Below are positions 35,098-43,211 of a stretch of 63,543 bases of DNA, piece after piece. The notes beneath the pieces are model-generated. The model was not told where the DNA came from, made no database searches, and saw only the letters and a list, made by a program, of their open reading frames with translations. Position 1 is the first letter of the stretch. The number at the start of each line of letters is the position of its first letter. The position numbers and the translations under genes are program-made. This stretch comes from Acidobacteriota bacterium (lineage in GTDB: Bacteria > Acidobacteriota > Terriglobia > UBA7540): the NCBI GenBank assembly GCA_902812415.1, contig CADDZJ010000013.1, positions 1-63,543 of the forward strand. Direction: 5' to 3'.

Positions 35098-35757
35098 GTG
35101 ATCCGGATGATCAACGTTGAAAAATCTTATCCCGTGGGGCCCAGCCGTTATTGGGTGCTGCGGCGAATTAATCTCGAAATTCGTGAAGGCGAGTTCATCA
35201 CCATCATGGGCCCTTCCGGCGCGGGCAAGTCAACCTTGCTCGCCATTCTTGGCATGTTGGATGGCGAATTCAAGGGCGAATACTATTTTCTGGATACTCC
35301 GATCCATAAGCTCAGCGTGAAGCAGCGCGCGGAGATTAACAAGAAATACATCGGCTTTGTCTTTCAGCAGTACCATCTGCTCGATGGGCTGACCGTGGCC
35401 GAAAATCTGGATATCCCGCTTTCCTACCGCGACATAAGAGCCTCCGAACGCCAGGCCCTGGTGGGAGACACACTCGACCGGTTTCATATTGTCGGCAAGA
35501 AGGACCTCTTTCCCAGCCAACTCTCAGGCGGGCAGCAGCAATTGGTGGCGGTGGCGCGAGCCGTCATTGCCAGCCCCAGGCTGATCTTGGCGGATGAGCC
35601 CACGGGGAATCTGCATTCTTCGCAGGGCAAAGAAATCATGGACCTCTTCAAGAAGCTGAACGAGGAGGGCACGACGATTATCCAGGTGACTCACAATGAG
35701 AACTGGGCCGCTTACGGCAACCGGACCATCAAGCTGGTGGATGGATGGATATCCTGA
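35098..35757 (+). CDS. ABC transporter ATP-binding protein, second copy
   Basis: 219 aa from GTG 35098 (GAG 5 bp upstream); an ATG three codons later is possible. Walker A GPSGAGKST, Q-loop FVFQQYHLLDGL, signature LSGGQQQLV, Walker B LILADEPTGN, H-loop VTHNENWAAYG. The D-loop reads NLHSSQG where NLDS is usual, replacing the aspartate by histidine; the D-loop aspartate contacts the opposite ATP site in the dimer, so this subunit may be asymmetric in catalysis or be one half of a heterodimer with the preceding ATPase, which has NLDS. This is inference. Confidence 0.9.
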   Translation: MIRMINVEKSYPVGPSRYWVLRRINLEIREGEFITIMGPSGAGKSTLLAILGMLDGEFKGEYYFLDTPIHKLSVKQRAEINKKYIGFVFQQYHLLDGLTVAENLDIPLSYRDIRASERQALVGDTLDRFHIVGKKDLFPSQLSGGQQQLVAVARAVIASPRLILADEPTGNLHSSQGKEIMDLFKKLNEEGTTIIQVTHNENWAAYGNRTIKLVDGWIS

Positions 35758-35766
35758 AAGCAGCGG

Positions 35767-35833
35767 TCAGCCATCAGCATTCAGCTTTCAGTGGTCAAGG
35801 CACAATTTCTCCGCTGATCGCTGAAAGCTTCTC
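35767..35833. repeat. Heptamer hairpin TCAGCNN before the response regulator
   Basis: Left: TCAGCCA, TCAGCAT, TCAGCTT, TCAGTGG, TCAAGGC (35767-35801) in strict 7-bp register. Right: GCTGATC, GCTGAAA, GCT from 35813. Fifteen bases upstream of the response-regulator start. Confidence 0.7.
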
Positions 35834-35847
35834 CACTCCTCCGCACT

Positions 35848-37233
35848 ATGAAGATCTCTACGGAGAATCCGCCCCGTATCCTCGTCGCTGACGACCAGCC
35901 CGACGTCCTTGAGGCTTTGCGCTTTCTGCTGAAGAACGAAGGATATGAAGTCGAAACCGCCGCTTCTCCGGCAGGACTGCTCAAGGCGCTGGAAGGCCGC
36001 GAATTCGACGCTTTGTTGATCGACCTGAATTACGCGCGGGATACAACCTCCGGCCATGAAGGATTGGACCTGCTCGCTCGCCTCCAGACGCTCGACAGCA
36101 CGCTGCCCGTGGTGGTCATGACAGCCTGGGGAAGCGTCGAACTGGCGGTTGAGGCCATGCGGCGCGGGGCGCGGGATTTCATTCAGAAGCCCTGGGATAA
36201 CGCCCGCCTGCTGGCCATCCTGCGCAGCCAGGTGGAGCTCAGCCGGGCCTTGCGCGAAGGACAGCGCCTGGAGGCCGAGAATCGCCTCCTGCGCGCAGAG
36301 GCTCAACCGTCTATCGTGGCCAAATCTCCGGCCATGCAGAGCGTGCTAGCCCTGGTTCAACGCGTTGCGCCCTCGGACGCTAATGTGCTCATCACCGGAG
36401 AACACGGCGTGGGGAAAGAGGTGGTGGCGCGAAGCCTACATGCGCTTTCCCAGCGCGCCTCAAAACCCATGGTCATCGTGAATGCGGGAGGCATCCCCGA
36501 GGGAGTCTTCGAGAGCGAGCTTTTCGGTCACGTCAAAGGCGCTTTTACCGATGCGAAGACTGATCGCGTCGGACGCTTTGAGATGGCTTCCGGAGGCACG
36601 CTTTTTCTGGACGAAATTGCCAACGTGCCTCTGAACCAGCAGGCAAAATTCCTGCGCGTCATCGAGACAGGCGAAGTGCAGCGCCTTGGCTCCTCCAAAA
36701 CGCATCGCGTCGATGTGCGGCTGCTCGCCGCCACCAACGCCGACTTGCGCGAAGAGGTGGCCGCGGGCCGCTTCCGCGAAGATCTGCTCTTTCGCCTGAA
36801 TACCATTGAGATTCACATCCCGCCTTTGCGAGAGCGCCGGGAAGACATCCTGCCGCTGGCTCTTTCCTTTCTCAGCCAGTACAGCAGCCGCTATCGCCGC
36901 CCTTTGTCAGGCTTCGATTACGCCGCCGAACAGGCGCTGAAGATCTACTCCTGGCCCGGCAACGTCCGCGAGCTCAATCATGCTATTGAGCGAGCTGTCC
37001 TGATGGCGCAGGGAAATACGGTCAGCGTTCGCGACCTCGGCCTTCTGCCCTCGGAATCCACGCCCGCGCATCTGGAGGAAATGCCTCTCGAAGACGCGGA
37101 AAAGCTTCTCATTCGGAAGGCGCTCGAACGCTTTCAAGGCAACATCAGTCAGGCGGCGCACGCTCTGAGGCTGAGCCGTAGCGCGCTCTATCGAAGGCTG
37201 GAAAGATACGGAATGAAAGGCAGCGCAGATTAG
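35848..37233 (+). CDS. Sigma-54-dependent response regulator (NtrC family)
   Basis: 461 aa. Receiver domain residues ~10-130 with D15/D16 and phospho-acceptor D59 (ALLIDLNYA), T in VVVMTAWG and K in FIQKPWD. AAA+ domain ~155-385: Walker A-like GEHGVGKE, GAFTDA loop, Walker B GGTLFLDEI, and RFREDLLFRLN. A Fis-type HTH closes the protein (GNISQAAHALRLSRSALYRRL). It activates sigma-54 promoters from upstream enhancers. The sigma-54 loop reads GAFTDA instead of GAFTGA, a substitution known in some family members. It is followed by its probable kinase and is the best candidate to bind TGTCCG-N4-CGGACA at 22977. Confidence 0.94.
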   Translation: MKISTENPPRILVADDQPDVLEALRFLLKNEGYEVETAASPAGLLKALEGREFDALLIDLNYARDTTSGHEGLDLLARLQTLDSTLPVVVMTAWGSVELAVEAMRRGARDFIQKPWDNARLLAILRSQVELSRALREGQRLEAENRLLRAEAQPSIVAKSPAMQSVLALVQRVAPSDANVLITGEHGVGKEVVARSLHALSQRASKPMVIVNAGGIPEGVFESELFGHVKGAFTDAKTDRVGRFEMASGGTLFLDEIANVPLNQQAKFLRVIETGEVQRLGSSKTHRVDVRLLAATNADLREEVAAGRFREDLLFRLNTIEIHIPPLRERREDILPLALSFLSQYSSRYRRPLSGFDYAAEQALKIYSWPGNVRELNHAIERAVLMAQGNTVSVRDLGLLPSESTPAHLEEMPLEDAEKLLIRKALERFQGNISQAAHALRLSRSALYRRLERYGMKGSAD

Positions 37234-37291
37234 GCGCCGGGTTCCACGCCTGGGCATCTGCAGGCTGTGGTTCGTATTTTAAGCGCCGGAT

Positions 37292-38725
37292 GTGGTTAAA
37301 ATGATTCCACGAAGCGATTCAGCCATCGCTCGCAGGGTGGCGTTGATGGCCCGCGACTCCAGGACAGACGCGCGCGTTAGAAGGCTCACGTTCGTGCGGC
37401 GCATTGTCGGCATGGCCTTGCTGGCAGGCCTTCCCGCCTTAATCGTGGCGCTGGTTCTTTTGTGGAGCGGGCCTTATTCCTCGCAGACTCAATGGACGCT
37501 CACCATCCTCATGACGGGCTGCTGGCTGGGAATCTCTCTTGCTTTGCGCCCGCGCGTCGAGATTCCTCTGCACACTCTCTCCAATCTGCTGTCGGCGCTG
37601 CGCGAAGGTGATTACTCCCTTCGCGCCCGCGCGACGCGCGGCGATGACCCGCTTGGGGAGGTGATGCGGGAAGCCAATCTTCTGATCAATACGCTGCGGG
37701 AACAACGCCTCGATGCGCTCGAAGCCACGACTCTGCTTCGCAAGGTCATGGAGGAGATCGACGTAGCCGTTTTCGCGTTTGATGTAAGCGAGCGGCTGCG
37801 CCTGGTGAACCGCGCCGGCGAGCGTCTGCTGGCGCAGCCGGCTGAAAGATTGCTGGGTTCAACCGCTGCCGAACTGGGATTAGGTTCGTGCCTTCAGAGC
37901 GGGTCACATCCGGGCGAGCGCGTCTTTGAAAGGACCTTTCTCGGCGAACCGGACGTGACGGCGCGATGGGGCGTAAGCCGCAGCGATTTCCGCCAGGGCG
38001 GGCTGCCGATGCAACTGCTGGTAATTACAAACCTCAGCCGCGCTCTGCGCGAAGAAGAACTCAAAGCCTGGCAGCGCCTGGTCCGCGTGCTGGGCCATGA
38101 AATCAACAACTCGCTTGCGCCGATCAAATCGATGGCCGGAAGCCTGGAAAAACTGCTGGGCCGCGCCCCGCGGCCCGCCGACTGGGAGGAGGATATGCAA
38201 CGCGGCTTGCGCGTGATTGGCGGAAGAGCGGAAGCCCTGAGCCGCTTCACCGGCGCCTACGCCCGCCTGGCGCGGCTTCCGAAGCCCACATTCCAGCCGC
38301 TTGAAGTAGGCCCCTGGGTTCGCCGCGTAGCGGGCCTTGAAACCCGGCTTCCGGTTGCTGTGCTTCCGGGCCCTGACATGATCATCTCTGCGGATGGCGA
38401 TCAACTGGAACAACTTCTGATTAATCTGGTCCGGAATGCCGTGGATGCTTCTCTTGAGGGCGGAGGCGGTGTGCGGGTTGGCTGGAAGAAAAACGGCGCT
38501 AATCTTGAGGTGTGGGTTGAAGACGACGGCCCCGGAATTTCCAACCCCGGCAACCTTTTCGTGCCGTTCTTCACCACGAAGCCGGGCGGCGTCGGGATTG
38601 GCCTGATCTTAAGCCGTCAGATCGCCGAAGCCCACGGCGGCACGCTCTCATTAAAGAATCGTCTTTCAGGACAAGGCGCGGAGGCGAGGTTGATTCTGCC
38701 CCTCCGAGGCGAATTGATTCATTGA
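37292..38725 (+). CDS. Sensor histidine kinase (NtrY-like)
   Basis: 477 aa from GTG 37292; an ATG at 37301 is an alternative. Two close N-terminal TM helices (MALLAGLPALIVALVLLW, LTILMTGCWLGISLAL) leave almost no periplasmic sensor. Next come a HAMP-like segment (LSALREGDYSLRARATRGD), a PAS-like domain, the phospho-acceptor H in RVLGHEINNSLAPIKS (~residue 269), the N box LLINLVRNAVDAS, and the G boxes VEDDGPGIS and GGVGIGLILSRQIAEAHGG. All ATP-binding boxes are intact. The short periplasmic loop suggests sensing within or near the membrane. Pairs with the regulator upstream. Confidence 0.92.
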   Translation: MVKMIPRSDSAIARRVALMARDSRTDARVRRLTFVRRIVGMALLAGLPALIVALVLLWSGPYSSQTQWTLTILMTGCWLGISLALRPRVEIPLHTLSNLLSALREGDYSLRARATRGDDPLGEVMREANLLINTLREQRLDALEATTLLRKVMEEIDVAVFAFDVSERLRLVNRAGERLLAQPAERLLGSTAAELGLGSCLQSGSHPGERVFERTFLGEPDVTARWGVSRSDFRQGGLPMQLLVITNLSRALREEELKAWQRLVRVLGHEINNSLAPIKSMAGSLEKLLGRAPRPADWEEDMQRGLRVIGGRAEALSRFTGAYARLARLPKPTFQPLEVGPWVRRVAGLETRLPVAVLPGPDMIISADGDQLEQLLINLVRNAVDASLEGGGGVRVGWKKNGANLEVWVEDDGPGISNPGNLFVPFFTTKPGGVGIGLILSRQIAEAHGGTLSLKNRLSGQGAEARLILPLRGELIH

Positions 38726-38732
38726 CTTGAGG

Positions 38733-39353
38733 TCACAAACCCAGGCCCTGGTTTTTCATGAGTCGCGCGATGCCGGAGACCCATGAATCTTCGCTCCTTT
38801 CGAGAGACTCCATCACGCTGGCTTGGTCTTGTTTTGAACGGTTTTGACTCAGCTTGAATTTTCCTTCCAGCCTTGTGGCAGCGATTTCAAAACCAACAAT
38901 CTGACCCATCATCCGCGCCCGATATTCCTTCCGCAAGGCAAACCACTGGTCAAGGTACGGCGGGTCAAATGTCTGGATGGTCTCGACGAGGATTTCTTCC
39001 AGACGCCCGGCTTCCCTCAGCACGGTCGCACGACCGTAAGCGTGAACGGCGGCGTAGTTCCAGGTGGGAACGCTCTCGCGACTTTCGTACAGGCTGGGTG
39101 AGATATAGGCATGAGGGCCGTGGAAGATCACCAGCGATTCCTGCTCCTGCTCCAACATTTGCCAGTGGGGATTCGCTTTCGCGACATGTCCTGTCAGGAT
39201 GATCTGATTCTCATGCTCGTCCGCCAGAACCGGAATGTGCGTCGCAAAGGGAATTCCTCCCGACGCAGAAACAAGTATCGCAAACGGATTCGCCTCCATG
39301 AACGCCAGCGCAGCCGAGAGATCGTCGATACGATAATATTCCGGTATGTACAC
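38733..39353 (-). CDS. PaiB-like FMN-binding protein
   Basis: 206 aa: MYIPEYYRIDDLSAALAFM is the characteristic PaiB/FMN_bind_2 opening, followed by PFATHIPVLAD, GHVAKANPHWQ and VPTWNYAAVHAYGRA, the split-barrel flavin-binding core. Annotated as FMN-binding negative transcriptional regulator after Bacillus subtilis PaiB; a DNA-binding role is not evident from the sequence. It lies 51 bp after the M13 peptidase gene and only 7 bp from the convergent kinase stop. Confidence 0.9.
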   Translation of the reverse strand: MYIPEYYRIDDLSAALAFMEANPFAILVSASGGIPFATHIPVLADEHENQIILTGHVAKANPHWQMLEQEQESLVIFHGPHAYISPSLYESRESVPTWNYAAVHAYGRATVLREAGRLEEILVETIQTFDPPYLDQWFALRKEYRARMMGQIVGFEIAATRLEGKFKLSQNRSKQDQASVMESLERSEDSWVSGIARLMKNQGLGL

Positions 39354-39404
39354 CTGTTGCCTCCAGGAACAATTCGGCTTGCGCCAAGTCGTTGTCTTGC
39401 TCTT

Positions 39405-41495
39405 TCACCAGATCTTGCAACGGTCCTGAGGCGGCCGCACCATGGCGTCGCCGGGCTTGCAATCCCAGGCCTCGGCAAAAGCCGGCATATTCGAAAGCGG
39501 TCCGTTCACGCGGAAGCGCGGAATGGGGTGGGGGTCCACCGAGACCAGCAGGCGCGCAAACTCCGGCCGTATATTCTCGGCCCAGATCTGAGAATAACCC
39601 AGGAAGAACCGCTGGTCGGGCGTAAAGCCGCCGATCTTCGTCTGTGACTTCGCTTCGGGCGTTTGCTGGAAGGCGGCATACGCAATTGTCAGGCCGCCCA
39701 GGTCGGCAATGCTCTCGCCCAGCACCAGCTTGCCGTTCTCATGAAGATGGTCCTCGACGACGTAGCCGTCAAACTGCTTTTCGACGCACTCAGCCCGCTG
39801 CTGAAAGCGTTTCAAATCCTCCGGCGTCCACCAGTTCACTAGGTTGCCGTGCGCGTCAAACTGACGGCCCTCATCGTCAAACCCATGCGTCATTTCATGT
39901 CCAATCACCGCGCCCATCGCGCCATAGTTGATGGCGTCATCGGCGTCAGGGTTGAAGAAAGGCGGCTGAAGAATGCCGGCGGGAAACACAATCTCATTCA
40001 TCGAAGGATCGTAATAGGCGTTTACGGTAGGAGGCGTCATTTCCCATTCCGTACGGTCCACGGGCTTGCCGATCTTGTTCAAATCACGATGGAATTCAAA
40101 TAAATCCGCCTGGAAAACGTTTTCCACGTAGGGGCCCTGCGCGATATGAAGAGCGGAATAATCCCGCCATTTTGTCGGATAGCCAATCTTTTTCATCACC
40201 AATTGGAGCTTGGCAATCGCCTGTTCGCGCGTCTTCGGACCCATCCAACTGAGCGTAGAGATATCGCTCCTCAGCGCCTTGATGAGGTTGTCTACCATAG
40301 CCATGGCCCGCGCTTTCGCCGTCGGAGGAAACGCCACCTGCACGTATTGCTCTCCCAAGGCCATGCCCAGCCCCCGGTCTGTAGCCGCCACGCACCGCTT
40401 CCAGCGGGGAAGAATTTCCTTGGTTCCGGTCAGAATCCGTCCGTTGAAATTGAAATTCTCATCCACGAAGGCCTTGGAGAGATACGGAGCAGCCGCGTCA
40501 ATCAAATGCCAGCGAAGATAGGTTTTCCAATTGGCGAGCGGCGCGCTAGCCAGAACTTTATTGACCTCTTTGAAAAAATCAGGCTGGCCCACATTGATGG
40601 AATCAAGACTTGGATGGCCCACCTCGTGAAAATAAGCGCTCCAGGAAAATTGCGGCGTCACCAGGTTCAGTTGCGCTAGAGTCATCTTGTGATACACCGC
40701 CTTCGGATCTCTCAACTGAACGGGCGTCATCGAAGACTTGGCAAGCTCGGTTTCAAGCTTCATGACCGTTTGCGCTTCTGAGGAGGCCGCATCGGGCTTA
40801 TCGCCCAGCAACTCGAACATTTTTGCAACGTGGTCAACGTACTGAGCGCGAATCTGTTTTGACTTCGGGTCCTGCTTGGTGTAGTAGGTGCAGTTCGGCA
40901 ATCCCAGCCCGCCCTGCTCGGCGTCGCCAATCACCATTTCGCTATTCTTGAAGTCCTGCTCGGAGCCAAACGCAAACAGCGCGTTCACTCCCATGCCTTG
41001 CAGGCGCGCAATCTCCGCCTGCAGGCTCGCTTGATCGTGAATCTGATTAATCCGTTCAAATTCGGAATCCAGCGGTTTTGCGCCCTCCGCCTCAACCTCT
41101 TTCTCATTCATACAGCTTGCGTAGAAGTCGCCCAGCTTCTGAGTGTTGGAGCCTTTCGGAGCGCTTTTGTCCGCCGCGTCTTTTTCGAGAATCTTCCGCA
41201 GAATTTCGCGGTTCCGTTCAGCCAGCTCGTTGAAAGCGCCCCAGGCGGGATAGGCAGGGGGAATGGGATTCGCCGCCATCCAGCCGCCGTCGGCGTATTC
41301 GTAGAAGTTCGCGCACGGTTTCACTTTGGGATCAAGATTCTTCATGTTAAATGCCGGAGCAGCCGGAACCGTGACCGTGCTGGAAGTTTTGGATTGATTC
41401 CCCTTGGAGCAACTGAAAGTTGCAAGACTCAGGAATGCTGTGATGACCAAAGCGCATAAGCGGGCGCTCTTCCGCGAAAGACTCGAACGGCGCAT
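39405..41495 (-). CDS. M13-family zinc metallopeptidase (neprilysin-like)
   Basis: 696 aa with a lipoprotein-like N-terminus (ALVITAFLSLATFSCSKG; the cysteine near residue 29 is a possible lipidation site although the lipobox is not canonical). The catalytic part has NAYYDPSMNEIVFPAGILQ, the zinc motif VIGHEMTHGFDDEG (~residue 530), the third ligand in GESIADLGGL, and WDCKPGDAMV at the end. A large alpha-helical domain covers the active site in this family, which limits it to oligopeptides. Likely periplasmic or outer-membrane attached. Confidence 0.94.
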   Translation of the reverse strand: MRRSSLSRKSARLCALVITAFLSLATFSCSKGNQSKTSSTVTVPAAPAFNMKNLDPKVKPCANFYEYADGGWMAANPIPPAYPAWGAFNELAERNREILRKILEKDAADKSAPKGSNTQKLGDFYASCMNEKEVEAEGAKPLDSEFERINQIHDQASLQAEIARLQGMGVNALFAFGSEQDFKNSEMVIGDAEQGGLGLPNCTYYTKQDPKSKQIRAQYVDHVAKMFELLGDKPDAASSEAQTVMKLETELAKSSMTPVQLRDPKAVYHKMTLAQLNLVTPQFSWSAYFHEVGHPSLDSINVGQPDFFKEVNKVLASAPLANWKTYLRWHLIDAAAPYLSKAFVDENFNFNGRILTGTKEILPRWKRCVAATDRGLGMALGEQYVQVAFPPTAKARAMAMVDNLIKALRSDISTLSWMGPKTREQAIAKLQLVMKKIGYPTKWRDYSALHIAQGPYVENVFQADLFEFHRDLNKIGKPVDRTEWEMTPPTVNAYYDPSMNEIVFPAGILQPPFFNPDADDAINYGAMGAVIGHEMTHGFDDEGRQFDAHGNLVNWWTPEDLKRFQQRAECVEKQFDGYVVEDHLHENGKLVLGESIADLGGLTIAYAAFQQTPEAKSQTKIGGFTPDQRFFLGYSQIWAENIRPEFARLLVSVDPHPIPRFRVNGPLSNMPAFAEAWDCKPGDAMVRPPQDRCKIW

Positions 41496-41634
41496 AAGCC
41501 AGTCACCTTCAATTCGGAAAGATGCTCTTCCTGGCCGGAAAAGGCCAGCGTGAAATGCTACCAGATTACGCAGAACCGCGCCACATATGGCGTTCCGATG
41601 CGATGTTGCCAGGAGAGCAGGAAAGGAAAGAGTC

Positions 41635-42147
41635 TCAGGCCGAGACTTCGGCGGGTTCAGCCTGGACCTTGGCAGGTTTCTCCGAAGGGCGCGGCAAATC
41701 GAGGCACACCGTCTTTTCGTGGCAGTGGAAGTAGCGGTCGCAGCGCAGGCAATCGCGCCACACCTTCATCGGAAAGCGTTCGCGGGCTACCTCGCGGAAA
41801 CCGCATTTCAGGAAGAATTCAGGGGCCAGCGTCAGCGCGAAAACCGTTTTCAGACCATAGCTTTCCGCTTCCGCCAGCACGCGCTCAACCAGCGCGCGGC
41901 CCATCCCACGGTGTTGGGTTCCCGGAGCCACGCAGAGCGAGCGAACTTCGGCCAGTTCTGCGTTGTAGAACTTCAAGGCGCCGCAGCCCAGCACTTGGCC
42001 CTCTTCACCCTCCGCCACCAGAAACTCTCGCACCGATTCATAGAGATCCGTCAGCGGGCGCGGAAGCATGATCTTCTCAGCCGCATAGTGGTTGATCATC
42101 TCAAAGATAGCGGGCACGTCCCGGAGTTCGGCTTTCCGAATGGTCAT
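41635..42147 (-). CDS. argA: GNAT acetyltransferase, likely short-form N-acetylglutamate synthase
   Basis: 170 aa. The GNAT core is clear: MTIRKAELRDVPAIFEMI, VRSLCVAPGTQHRGMGRALV (acetyl-CoA pyrophosphate loop Q-x-x-G-x-G) and LTLAPEFFLKCGFREV. The C-terminus is cysteine-rich (RDCLRCDRYFHCHEKTVC) as in the short ArgA-type enzymes lacking the amino-acid kinase domain. It is the last gene of the argCBDF operon, which has no argJ or full-length argA, so the first arginine step (acetylation of glutamate) is the natural role. Activity assignment is from context. Confidence 0.82.
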   Translation of the reverse strand: MTIRKAELRDVPAIFEMINHYAAEKIMLPRPLTDLYESVREFLVAEGEEGQVLGCGALKFYNAELAEVRSLCVAPGTQHRGMGRALVERVLAEAESYGLKTVFALTLAPEFFLKCGFREVARERFPMKVWRDCLRCDRYFHCHEKTVCLDLPRPSEKPAKVQAEPAEVSA

Positions 42148-42157
42148 AAAAAAACTT

Positions 42158-42235
42158 TCAGCAGTCAGCCATCAGCTTTCAGCAAAAACAGTGGAAGATC
42201 ATCTCATGCTGACCGCTGATGGCTGAAAGCTGACG
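42158..42235. repeat. Heptamer hairpin TCAGCNN between argF and the GNAT gene
   Basis: Left arm TCAGCAG, TCAGCCA, TCAGCTT, TCAGCAA (42158-42185), right arm GCTGACC, GCTGATG, GCTGAAA, GCTGACG (42208-42235), all in strict 7-bp register. Arms pair over 22 of 26 bases and the mismatches fall at the two variable positions of each word. It could act as an attenuating hairpin inside the operon. Confidence 0.75.
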
Positions 42236-42242
42236 GCTTGAT

Positions 42243-43211
42243 TCACGAGTGGTTATCCTGCAACAACAACAACAAAATGGCCTTCTGCACGTGCAGGCGG
42301 TTTTCGGCCTGATCGTAGACGATGGATCTGGGCGAATCAATCACCGCGTCCGTCACTTCCTGGCCTCGATGCGCGGGAAGGCAATGCATGAATACCGCTT
42401 CCCGCCCCGCCGCCTTCATCAGGTTCTCTGTCACCTGAAAAGGGGCGAACACCTGCGCCCGCAGATGGGCGGCGTATTCCTGCCCCATGCTGGCCCAGAC
42501 ATCCGTATAGACCGCCTGGGCGCCTTCGACCGCTTCCACCGGATCGCGGAAGAATTGAATCAAGGCCCCTGTGCCTGTAGCGCAAGCCTGCGCGTCCTCC
42601 ACCATCTCAGGTTTGGGTTCGAATCCGGCCGGCGTGGCGACGCGCAGGGAAACGCCCAGTTTCGCCGCCAGCATCATCAGTGAGTTGCATACATTATTCC
42701 CATCGCCGACAAAAGCCACTCGCAAGCCTTTCAAACGTCCAAACTTCTCCTCCAGGGTAAAGAAATCCGCCAGCGCCTGGCATGGATGGAGGAGGTCGGT
42801 AAGCCCGTTGATGACCGGAATGGAGGCGTTCTCCGCCAGTTCCAGAACGGATTCGTGAGAGAACGTCCGCGCCACAATGCCGTGCACCCAGCGGTCGAGG
42901 TTCCGGGCAATATCCTTGATGCATTCCCGCTCGCCCAGTCGGGGTTTGGCATGGTCAAGGTACACTGCATACCCGCCCATGCTCGTCATCCCCACCTCGA
43001 ACGTGACTCGGGTGCGAAGCGAGGGCTTCTCAAAGATCATTGCCAACTGCTTGCCCTGAAGGGCGCGAGCGTAAGCGCCCGGCGACCTTTTCACCCGCTC
43101 GGCCAGAGAAAAGATCAATTCAATGTCTCCGCGCGTTAAATCGCGCTCAGCGATTAGGTCCTGCACGCTGAGTTTTTCCTGCACCTCAATCTGAGTCAAC
43201 ACAGGCGTCAT
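42243..43211 (-). CDS. argF: Ornithine carbamoyltransferase
   Basis: 322 aa. Carbamoyl-phosphate binding FEKPSLRTRVTFE (S-x-R-T-R), HPCQALADFFTLEEKFG, and the ornithine-binding loop FMHCLPAHRGQEV. Converts ornithine and carbamoyl phosphate to citrulline in the cytoplasm. Its ATG overlaps the argD stop by 4 bp (ATGA), so the two are translationally coupled. Confidence 0.95.
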   Translation of the reverse strand: MTPVLTQIEVQEKLSVQDLIAERDLTRGDIELIFSLAERVKRSPGAYARALQGKQLAMIFEKPSLRTRVTFEVGMTSMGGYAVYLDHAKPRLGERECIKDIARNLDRWVHGIVARTFSHESVLELAENASIPVINGLTDLLHPCQALADFFTLEEKFGRLKGLRVAFVGDGNNVCNSLMMLAAKLGVSLRVATPAGFEPKPEMVEDAQACATGTGALIQFFRDPVEAVEGAQAVYTDVWASMGQEYAAHLRAQVFAPFQVTENLMKAAGREAVFMHCLPAHRGQEVTDAVIDSPRSIVYDQAENRLHVQKAILLLLLQDNHS

